Positions 56,759-64,000 of a DNA stretch of 64,000 bases are shown one piece after another (the first letter of the stretch is position 1; every line of letters starts with the position of its first letter). The DNA is taken from assembly GCF_012489685.1 (NCBI RefSeq), contig NC_080046.1, positions 29,441,881-29,505,880 on the forward strand, in the 5' to 3' direction. This DNA comes from Lotus japonicus. Taxonomy: Eukaryota; Streptophyta; Magnoliopsida; Fabales; Fabaceae. Under the pieces are notes generated by a model. The model saw only the letters and a list, made by a program, of their open reading frames with translations, had not been told where the DNA came from and did not search any database. A program made the position numbers and the translations under genes.

Positions 56759-57642
56759 TGAAATTCTAGATCCCTTAGAACAAATGTCCTGCACGATGCT
56801 GGGACAATCGATTAGAACATCATACAACTGAAAGACCTGAACACGAAACAACAAACAACTAAAAGGAAACAAGACACAGGAAGTTGTTAACCCAGTTCGG
56901 TGAAACTACACCTACGTCTGGTTAGCTTTCGCCCAATGAAAAGGAATTCCACTATCTCAAGAACTAGGTATTACAGACCCACATGAACACATCAAGTTCA
57001 TTGTTCTTAACCTATTCTACCCAGTGGTATTCTACTTAGAACCACAGCCTAAGTATGAGAGCCCCTCTCACTTTTCCTCAATCACTGCCACAGTGATTGG
57101 TGAACAACAATAACACAGAGTTTGTTTGACACTCAAACACAACACAGAACTCAGTCTCACTTTATAGAATCAGTGAGCAAGACGAGTTCACAACTAACAA
57201 AGACAAAGAACAACTTACACTCTTAAGAACACTTGATCTTCAAGGTAATTCTCTCGATCGACTTCAAGCTTCAGGTCTTTGTCAATATATATACTTCAGC
57301 AGAGGCGGCTAGGGTTTATTTGGGCTGAAGAACACTTTGATCCAACTCATATCAGCAGAGAATCTTTCAAGATCTGATATGAGTGATCAACAAGTAAAAA
57401 ATAGAAACAAATCTTTTTAATCACAGATTTGCTTCAACAATTACAACCCGCAACTGGCTCCCAACACACAGTTACTTGACCTTCAAGTAAGCACAGATCA
57501 TACCATAAAGCATAACCACAAGGGACCCACTTGCATGCCAGCAGGGGCGGATGTCCTGGCCTTCATCAAGGCAGATGTCACAACATCGGCTAGGACATCA
57601 GGTTGTTTTTTTTACAAAATTGATGACAACAAAGGAACAACA
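56759..57642 (-). repeat. 5' LTR of the SIRE-type element
   Basis: 884 bp. A TATA-like run TATATATATTG lies near 57283-57293 (minus). Confidence 0.95.
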
Positions 57643-58005
57643 ATTGTCACCTGCATAGGTAACAAAACCACTAGGTTGGGACCCAAGACCGACGCTAGGG
57701 TCCCCCGCCCCATCATTCAGGGATGACGACGGACGAGGAAGAACGAGAAAACCCAACAAGCCCTCTAAAACAATCCCTAGACTAAGAACGAGAGAAAGAA
57801 ATACAAAAAACGACTATGGAAGTAAACGAGAAGAAGGGGAAAGAAAACCTACCGGAAGAAAAATGGAATGGATGGAAGTACGAATACCACTAGGAATAAG
57901 CGACCACCGCTGGGAGCGAGAGCAGAAGACCTTTGAAAATCACCGGAGATAGAGAAGCAGCAGAAGGAACAAACCCTTTTCAACCAAAGACCTCCCCTTT
58001 TATAA
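57643..58005 (-). promoter_or_regulatory. Promoter and 5' exon/intron of the Tat antisense gene
   Basis: Before the SIRE insertion this joined 48535. On the minus strand a TATA box TTATAAAAG (57997-58005) is followed by a leader, a donor-like CTTCCG|GTAGGT (GT at 57851-57852) and an acceptor-like CCTATGCAG|GTGAC (AG at 57651-57652). That predicts a 202-base intron in the 5' leader. The first coding residues follow across the insertion point. The direction is opposite to gag-pol, so this gene would be transcribed independently of the LTR. Confidence 0.6.
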
Positions 58006-58142
58006 GAAGAAGGATTGAAGAAGAAACGACATCATAAAGCACCATTATGGCATTTATGACCTCGAGCCGCTTGGTGGAACGTGGTGACCAAGGGGGAATT
58101 GCCACATCAACCGACGCAGCCAAAACATAGGGAGCGTGGCGT
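58006..58142. other. Tat 3' internal sequence upstream of the antisense promoter
   Basis: GC-moderate, no ORF. It contains CCACATCAACC and GTGGCGTCACGC and could hold upstream elements of the antisense promoter. Confidence 0.4.
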
Positions 58143-58385
58143 CACGCTGATAAGTGCCAATTTTACGTGATTTTAAATATCATTTTAAGCACTTATTTGA
58201 CCTATATGCTTGCATTGTTGATTATTTTATCCCCATAAGTAGTTGATTTAGTAAATACTTAATTTTAGTATAGAAATAGGGTAAATATTATATTTTTCAC
58301 ATTTAATCTTTTGTTTTCAATGATAGGTGAAAATCTATGAAGATCCGTGCTACAAGATGTCAAAAGGCCAAGAAATGAAGAATTT

Positions 58386-58617
58386 TGCTTAAGCCAAATG
58401 TTTACTCGCTTAAGAGAAATTATATGGCAGAGGGTATCAATTCTGGAAGACAATCTTGCTTAAGCTAAATTCTTTCTCGCTTAAGCGAACCCTTCAGTGG
58501 CATAGAAGGAAAGTGAACCCTCGCTTAAGCGAGATTTATGCTCGCTTAAGCGAGCAGAGTACTTCAGTGTTAAGAAAAGGCTCTCGCTTAAGCGAATCTG
58601 AAGCTCGCTTAAGCGAG
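58386..58617. repeat. Eight GCTTAAGC palindromes in four ~65-bp units
   Basis: Palindromes based on CTCGCTTAAGCGAG lie near 58386, 58405, 58456, 58476, 58520, 58541, 58583 and 58604. They form pairs 19-21 bases apart that recur every 63-70 bases. The last four are nearly perfect 12-14 bp palindromes and the first ones are degenerate. The block lies just upstream of the TATA box. Confidence 0.9.
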
Positions 58618-58636
58618 CCAAACCGCCTTGAACCCT

Positions 58637-58644
58637 TATAAAAG
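58637..58644 (+). promoter_or_regulatory. TATA box of the solo LTR
   Basis: TATAAAAG in CCCTTATAAAAGGTCAG, about 20 bases downstream of the last palindrome. Confidence 0.6.
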
Positions 58645-59835
58645 GTCAGAACACGTTTTTTCTCAGGATCTCTTCCATTCTTAACCATTTTTCCTCCCTA
58701 AAACATTCAGAGGAGACTGGGCTTCATGGAGGAAGGGTCCCTGGGCTAGGAAATGATGGAGTGGAGCTTTGGAGCATGGTGACAACCTCTTGGTGACTAT
58801 GGAAAGCTTGAGAAAGTTTCCATCGCTGTGGATTCGTCTCCGTTCTTCGGGTTTCATCTCTTCCTTTCTTATCTCTTGTATATGTTCTTTTCTATTTTTG
58901 TATCTAGAATGTTATAGCTTAGTTCTTTGATTGTTGTAAACTCAATTATTGATGTAAATGGAAATCTTTCATGTATGGTGTTTCTCTTTGAACTTCATGC
59001 TTCTAACCAATCAATTGATAATCAAAAGAGCTTCACTAATTTATAAATAGATCGAGAGGTTGATATGAGTTGGTGTATGCTTAGATCAATGAAAGTAGAA
59101 CGCCTATGTCTTAGGTCACGTCGTGTGTTAAAGTTTTGCTTTCTACACTTCAAGTATCATTGACTTGTGTTAGATTTCTATGGACTAGCATGAGATCGGG
59201 AGATAATTGCAGGTCCGGTTCAAGAGAGAAACCACTCAATGAAATAGTTGTCTTAGGGTGATAATATCTTGGGTATGAACAATAGTGAATTTCCACGTGA
59301 CAGGTGGGGTTCTGAGTTCTAACAGGAGTTTCCGGGGTGACAACGGAGATTCGCAAGCCTAGGGTACCTTGTCTTAGGATAAATTTGTTATTGGGAATGT
59401 CTTTGAGAGAGAATTTGAGTTTAGTGTTCCTTTTGGGTTTCTAGATGGTAAGGGATTACGTCTAGGAATTCCAACTGATAGATTCACCTAGGCTAGGGAT
59501 AGTTAGGTGGATAGCTCTCGGCATCGTAAGTTAAATGAACCCTTACATAAGTGTTTGTGTTCAAAGCAATCAGAGGATTAGGTGAATGCATTTCTGAATA
59601 TGTGTTCTTCTTTGTTATCTCTGTAAACCTTCTTTTACCGCTTTCCTTATATTGAAAATCACAAAAACAATTAATCAAACATCTTTTTATCCGCTCAGAT
59701 CAATGTTTAACGGGTGGAACTAATGTTCACACACTCCCTGAGGACGATAAACTCGTATCTGCTTTACTACGATTGAATCATAAAGGCTTAGCCAAAAGCA
59801 GTACAAACAATGAGGAAAAAACCTTTATCACACGC

Positions 59836-60278
59836 ACGCCTTCTATAACTTCCCCAAGAAGTTTAAACGTTAACTCCAAACCAGAAGAAACCACGTGTCC
59901 CACACGTGGATGACCATGGCGGTACAACCCGCGCCTTTTCGTTTGACGAACCTTATTCAAAATTTAAATTCCCTCTTCCCAACTACAATCGCTCCCGAAG
60001 GGAAGATCGTCCCAAGGATAGTTCTCGCTCCCTTGAACCAGTGGACCAGAACTAGGGGACTACGACAGTCGGAAATTGACTTAAAATCACTCAAGAAAGG
60101 AAGATCGTCCCAAGGATAGTTCTCGCTCCCCTGAACCAGTGGACCACCAAAAAGGGGAGAACGCCCCAACAACATGCTCTGGGAGATAGAGAAATACTGG
60201 AAACCATAACCAAGCGAAGGTAAGCACATCTTTTAGTTCTCGCTCCACTGACTCAGTGAACCAGAACTAGGGGACTAC
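59836..60278 (+). repeat. Tat 3' internal region with duplicated purine-tract segment
   Basis: GGAAGATCGTCCCAAGGATA appears near 60000 and 60100, each followed by a GTTCTCGCTCCC...CAGTGGACCA copy; a third partial copy near 60235 abuts the LTR. GAACTAGGGGACTAC occurs at about 60051 and again immediately before the 3' LTR (60264-60278), where it would be the polypurine tract. No gene. Confidence 0.7.
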
Positions 60279-61085
60279 TGTTCTGGGAACCGGTAAAACG
60301 ACCCATCACCTACCCGTACACAGAGGACAACCAACCATCAACGGTACGACCACCTCATCAGGAGTGGACCGACTATTAACGGTACGACCACCCCGTTAGG
60401 AGTGGACCGACGGTTAACGGTATGATCACCCCAACCGGAGCGACCCGACGTACAACAGGATGATCACTTCAATACAAGTGGCCCCACCACCCACAGAGCG
60501 AACACCCGAAAGGAAGAGGTCCAACCTCGCTGATGGAATGATGGGCCGGACACCATTAGCGAACGCGTGAACGACATGCAACGGGCATGGACTGACTACC
60601 GGTGACTTCTTCTAAACAGGGTAAGCTTTCAATCACCTTAGAGGGTCACATCTCTTACCCATTAGTCACATCTCCGGACTTTAGGTCCAAGACTCGAGAC
60701 CTAGCCTATGGATACGCGGTTCTCTGAACCGCCGGATCCTCTAGATTGGCAAGGACAACAGAGGAATCCAACGGACTAAAGATTGCCCCGGGTCACAGAG
60801 TCTCAGGCCTCACTCATATAAATGGATCCCTGCCTAGTAGAAGAAAGGTAACTTATTCTATTCAGCACATAACACTTAATATGGAAATCATTCAGTGACT
60901 GACTTAGGCATCATAGTGCTTTGCAGGAACCCCCTCTGGGCTCAACGACCCTTGGAGAACCTCACCCTTAGCGAGAGATTCTAACATCATCAGCCGACCT
61001 CGTCCTCGTCCCGACACCTCAGCATCTATCATCTCCTCCCTCGCTACCCCTTCCAGGGTAGGTTTGATCAAATTCTCCCCGATCA
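60279..61085 (+). repeat. 3' LTR of the Tat element
   Basis: The 807-bp LTR runs TGTTCTGGG to CCCCGATCA. Diverged from the 5' LTR by several per cent with small indels. Confidence 0.88.
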
Positions 61086-61400
61086 CTTTCGTTGCAGAGG
61101 AAGAAGACCGGACACATGGCAAGGGTGATGGCTCACGTCGCTTGAGATCGAAATCGCGCGAGATGAGCTCATCTGGCAAGAGTACTTTTGAGCAAATTCG
61201 TTTGCAGGTTCTGATGAGGGTTTTGATGAGGGTTTTTTCGTTTGCTATTACAGCAAATTCGTTTGCAGGTTCTGATTAGAGTGTTGTTATGGATTCGATT
61301 TGGGGTTTTTCTTCTTTTATTACTTTTAATTTTTTTAATGAAAAATTATGGCAGAAGGAAACTTTTTTCTATCAAAAAAGATGTAAACTTTTATGCCACA
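61086..61400. other. Unassigned flanking sequence
   Basis: It starts with the Tat duplication CTTTC. The phrase GCAAATTCGTTTGCAGGTTCTGAT occurs twice about 60 bases apart. No credible ORF. Confidence 0.4.
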
Positions 61401-61618
61401 ATTATATTAATGGGATAAGGTTTCCACAGTTGGAAAAGCGTAGCCATCAATCGTCCACCATTATTGAACCGTGGAATAAAACGTAAGTGCCACGGTTTTC
61501 ATCACCTGTGGTCATCAAGCGTCCACATCTAGAGAACCGTGGCATATACTACACTTAGGCCACAGTTTTTTCTCCATTGAAGAATTTAGCGTGGTCTAAA
61601 ATGAAAAATGTTGTAGTG
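61401..61618. mobile_element. Terminus of a CACTA-type DNA transposon
   Basis: The sequence ends AATGTTGTAGTG at 61618, whose complement begins CACTACAACATT, the CACTA-family terminal motif. Upstream are alternating subterminal motifs (CCACGGTTTT, AACCGTGG, CCACAGTTTT), as usual for these elements. The other end is not in the window, so the fragment start is arbitrary. Confidence 0.65.
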
Positions 61619-61628
61619 TTCATTTGCA

Positions 61629-61950
61629 GGAATTTGGTTTGGTTAGTGAATACGATGTCATGCGGCTTAAACTTCTGAATGTCGGGACGTGGTACATTGT
61701 TGACCCTCTAGGAAAAACTTTAGTGTTGAAGTTTGTAGTTCATGACGGTTTTGCTGTAATAACCGATGGATGGGCTGGCCTCCGATCATTTTACAAATTC
61801 AGTTCCAATTGTTGGTTTCTTTTTTGCCAAATAAGAAAATCCACCTTTAATATCTCTATTCATACTGATACTTTAGACGAGATAAAGTGCCACGGTCATC
61901 CTGTTGTCACAAAACCTAAAAATCCATTTGTCGATTTGATTGTTTGTTGA
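61629..61950 (+). pseudogene. B3-domain-like exon fragment
   Basis: A frame after an acceptor-like TTTGCAG encodes VGTWYIVDPLGKTLVLKF, then VITDGWAGLRSFYKF, FLFCQIRKSTFNISI and a short tail. The pattern TDGW..LR.FY resembles plant B3-type DNA-binding domains (REM-like), but it covers only about 90 residues and I see no start, second exon or promoter. It adjoins CACTA and Helitron sequence, so it may be a captured or stranded gene fragment. The B3 assignment is tentative. Confidence 0.4.
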
Positions 61951-62049
61951 CTAAAAGTGAAAAACTGTTATTTATAACAGACTTTTCCATCCACAAAACC
62001 TAATGGAATTTGGGTCTGCCGCATTTATGTTGCGCACACAAATTTGCAA

Positions 62050-62563
62050 AGATGTTTGTTGTTGAAATGATAAACACTTACCTGCTTGGCATGATAGCTA
62101 CACCAGAATATGAATATCTGAGCTCTTAATCTGCCTTACAATTTGATGAGGATTTCTGAAATTCGAGGTGAGTGGTTTACCACAGAATTTTTGAACGACA
62201 CTAAAAGTTCTAGAATCCCTAACTACAAACTATTATTGAAAGTTGGTACTCCAATCATGCTTTTGAGAAATATAGATCAAGCAGCAGGTTTATGCAATGG
62301 AATCAGGTTAATTGTGGATGAAGTTGGTGAATGTGTTATTTGTACAACTGTTATCACGGGAACAAATGCTAATGACAAAGTGCACATTTCAACAATGGAT
62401 TTGGTTCCTTCTAATCCCAAATTTCCAATTAAATTCAAAAGAAGACAGTTTCCAATTGCAGTATGCTTCGCGATGATCATAAACATAAGCCAAGGACAAA
62501 CACTATCTCAAGTTGGGCTCTTTCTTCTGAGGCTCATCTTCACTCATGGTCATGCATATGTAG
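62050..62563 (+). pseudogene. Helitron Pif1-like helicase C-terminal fragment, left part
   Basis: A first short piece (FVVEMINTYLLGMIATPEYE, a stop after YLSS) precedes the longer frame from 62143 (EWFTTEFLNDTKSSRIPNYK, then KVGTPIMLLRNIDQAAGLCN, RRQFPIAVCFAMIINISQGQ, GLFLLRLIFTHGHAYV). This is the C-terminal half of the Pif1-type helicase of plant Helitron Rep/helicase proteins. The usual NKSQGQT motif reads NISQGQT. The frame is cut at 62563 by a hAT-like insertion and resumes at 63597. The N-terminal helicase motifs and Rep domain are absent. Confidence 0.85.
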
Positions 62564-63596
62564 CAGTGTTATTAAACTCGTCTCGGTGATCGACTCGATG
62601 AGGGCACTGGGTCAATGGGTTACTGGTCTGACCACTGGGTCATTGGTTGAACTGCTTGACTCGGTTGATATTAAAAAAAATTAAAAATTCATATTACCAT
62701 AACAAAATGTCACAAATATCATACACACAAAAGCAATAAAGAATGTTTTACTACAACAAAATTTAAAAACTTGATTTTAGCCTATCATTCCATGTGCTTC
62801 TTAATAAAAAAAAACTTTTTTTATATTCACAAAATGGGTTGTTCTAGAAAACATAATATTAAATGGACATTAACACCAAAGTAGGCTGGCCCATGAAAGA
62901 AGCACCGCATATTGTAAGTTTATGGACAAAATGGGTTGTTCGTAATAATGCATGATGATCTCTAAAATTTGGCCTTTGCTGCAATTCTAAACCTAATTTA
63001 AGAAGAAGCTCTCTCCTCTATCACCAAAACCCTAGCACACACCTCTCCTCCAAAACACTTAGCCGCCACCCTCTCCCTCTCCCATGGTTGTTTCCACCAT
63101 CAAAGACTCTTTCTTCCTCTGTATCACACCATCACAAGTTCGACTCGTCCAAAACACCACCGCCACCACCTTCTCTATGTCCAAACACGCCTCCAACCTA
63201 AACCAGCTGCCATCACCTCCCTCTCTCTCCCCTAAATTGCACCATCACCACCACTCGGTCATCACTTCATCTTCCCGATCTGAAGCCACCAAAGCCACCG
63301 CCACACCTCTTCCAAGGCCAGATTGCGCCGTTTCACTTCCTCCATTAGTATTCATCTAATTGTGATAGGAACATGACACTGATTCTAGTTCGTATATTTT
63401 CTTGAATGTTTTAAAAAATAAAACCGGTCCAACCGCAGCTCTTGATCACCGGTTTTTATACCGACCGGCCGGTTTAATCCGATTCAAAACGAGTTGATTG
63501 CATCCCCGATCCGTTGCTCGACTCGAACCGGTTAGGGGTCCGGTTCCCGTTTCAACCGGTCGAACCGGCCGGTTCGAGCCCAGTTTAATAACACTG
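62564..63596. mobile_element. Non-autonomous hAT-like element (1033 bp)
   Basis: The ends are perfect 15-bp inverted repeats CAGTGTTATTAAACT, with weaker similarity further in (CCGGTTCGA-rich on the right). The flanks are 8-bp duplications ATATGTAG (62556-62563) and ATATGTAA (63597-63604) with one mismatch. The CAGTG start and 8-bp duplication fit the hAT superfamily. It encodes no transposase. It interrupts the Helitron helicase relic. Confidence 0.82.
63000..63359 (+). other. Gene-like segment inside the hAT-like element
   Basis: Bases 63000-63083 look like a plant 5' leader (CCAAAACCCTAGCACACACC, CT-rich). The ATG at 63084 opens a 91-codon Ser/Thr/His-rich frame (MVVSTIKDSFFLCITPSQVR). 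Its composition differs from the AT-rich remainder. It may be a captured 5' end of a host gene. I recognise no domain. Confidence 0.4.
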
Positions 63597-63690
63597 ATAT
63601 GTAATTCTCTCTAGAATACGCTCAATAAAGGGTCTTAAATTTCGTATACAAGATGAGTCGGGCAGACTACTGTAATTGTAGTGTTTAAGG
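63597..63690 (+). pseudogene. Helitron helicase fragment, right part
   Basis: After the hAT duplication the helicase frame continues: LSRIRSIKGLKFRIQDES, matching the LSRVKS..GLK.L end of Helitron helicases. A stop follows soon after. Confidence 0.75.
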
Positions 63691-63769
63691 AAATTTTTGA
63701 AATGTTTGATGTGTACGACTAAATTTCATTTATTTATTCCATTCTTCTCTTCATATATTATTATATTGT

Positions 63770-64000
63770 TGACTTATATACGATTAACTTATTTATTAAC
63801 AGAAATCTCAACCTAGCTTTCAGAGGAAGCTCAAGGAAGAAGAAGAAACTGAAATTGTATTGAATCTATTGAAAATGAAAATTCAGAATACAAAGTGTTT
63901 ATGCTAAACTCTATTTATATAGTAAACTCTTAACTAACAGTAGTTATAACTATCCTAACAAACTTTGACAGCTGGAATGAACTAACTACTAACTATTACA
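63770..64000 (-). mobile_element. Possible edge of a Copia LTR (truncated by the window)
   Basis: On the minus strand the last 200 bases contain a TATA-like TATATAAATAGAG (near 63910-63922), followed by a leader rich in CTTCTTCTTCC and AAGCTAGGTTGAGATTTCTG, as in Copia LTRs. I cannot see a second copy or a primer site, so this is tentative. Bases 63691-63769 hold nothing I recognise. Confidence 0.35.

Larger units (their letters stand above)
48536..57642 (-). mobile_element. Intact, very young SIRE/Maximus-type Copia element
   Basis: Two 884-bp LTRs (48536-49419 and 56759-57642), in which I can see no difference, are flanked by the perfect duplication ATTGT (48531-48535 and 57643-57647). The primer site is at 56745-56756 and the purine tract at 49420-49432. 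A single uninterrupted gag-pol and a third ORF in the position of the SIRE env-like gene lie between. All parts needed for retrotransposition are present, so it may still be active. It is inserted in the antisense gene of the Tat element, in the same direction as that gene. Confidence 0.95.
58148..59830 (+). mobile_element. Solo LTR (probably Athila-like) with palindromic repeats
   Basis: The 1683-bp sequence begins TGATAAGTGCC and ends CCTTTATCA, giving 6-bp perfect terminal inverted repeats TGATAA/TTATCA. It is flanked by the 5-bp duplication CACGC (58143-58147 and 59831-59835). A single LTR with intact duplication means the internal region was lost by LTR-LTR recombination. Orientation is from the TATA box at 58637. 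The near-terminal phrase CACTCCCTGAGGACGATAAA recalls Athila-type LTRs, but the clade is uncertain. No coding sequence. Confidence 0.85.
30355..61085 (+). mobile_element. Tat-lineage Ty3/gypsy element carrying nested insertions
   Basis: LTRs at 30355-31185 and 60279-61085 begin TGTT(A/C)TGGGAACCGG and end CTCCCCGAT(T/C)A. They are flanked by the 5-bp duplication CTTTC (30350-30354 and 61086-61090). The primer site TGGCGTCGTCTGTGGGG follows the 5' LTR. Gag, protease, RT and integrase remnants of Tat type lie in order on the + strand, with an antisense gene after pol. Insertions at 35041-44788, 48536-57642 and 58148-59830 expand it to 30.7 kb. The LTRs differ by several per cent with indels, so it is the oldest dated insertion here. 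Confidence 0.85.

Noticed and set aside
61624..61950. A functional host B3 transcription factor gene
   Set aside because: Only a partial domain, no start or stop context, surrounded by transposon ends.
63084..63359. A host gene start encoding a plastid-targeted protein
   Set aside because: It lies wholly inside a hAT-like element and ends without a partner exon or domain; kept only as a possible captured fragment.

Overview
This window is plant nuclear DNA made almost wholly of transposable elements. I see no intact host gene. The element types (Copia SIRE/Maximus-like, Ty3 Tekay, CRM-like and Tat-like, Cassandra, CACTA, hAT, Helitron) show a eudicot. The SIRE/Maximus-like elements and the CTCGCTTAAGCGAG motif of one LTR suggest a legume; that is inference. 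The density of chromoviruses and nested insertions suggests (peri)centromeric heterochromatin.

Region 1, 1-7697: the 3' part of a long Tekay-type LTR on the + strand runs from before the window to 6580. It is split by a young gag-only Copia element (198-5216, TSD TTGAT). A tRNA-iMet primer site and a gag with four zinc knuckles and no capsid core follow.

Region 2, 7698-14730: a complete CRM-like Ty3 element with 1.0-kb LTRs and an uninterrupted gag-pol whose 3' end lies inside the LTR. It has no target-site duplication.

Region 3, 14731-27247: minus-strand Tekay material laid out as LTR (27247-23629), internal (23628-19252), LTR (19251-16355), internal (16354-14731), with decayed gag, RT and chromodomain remnants. 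A 100-N gap sits in one LTR.

Region 4, 27248-30354: decayed + strand Tekay pol, a minisatellite and unassigned repeat.

Region 5, 30355-61085: one old Tat-like Ty3 element (TSD CTTTC) expanded to 30.7 kb by later insertions. These are a Cassandra LTR carrying a 5S-rRNA-derived segment (35041-35434), a Tekay LTR fragment split by a gag-only Tekay element (36418-44694), a pristine SIRE-type Copia element with seemingly identical LTRs (48536-57642, TSD ATTGT), and a solo LTR full of palindromes (58148-59830, TSD CACGC). Downstream of its pol the Tat element has an antisense gene with its own TATA box, a candidate intron and a plant-transposon-protein-like domain. The SIRE element landed inside that gene.

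Region 6, 61086-64000: a CACTA-type terminus, a B3-like exon fragment, a Helitron helicase relic split by a 1.03-kb hAT-like element (8-bp TSD with one mismatch) that carries a gene-like segment, and what looks like the edge of a Copia LTR.

Relative ages from LTR comparison by eye: SIRE element (no differences seen), gag-only Copia element (4 substitutions in 1.26 kb), CRM-like element (about 8 in 1.02 kb), Tat element (several per cent plus indels).
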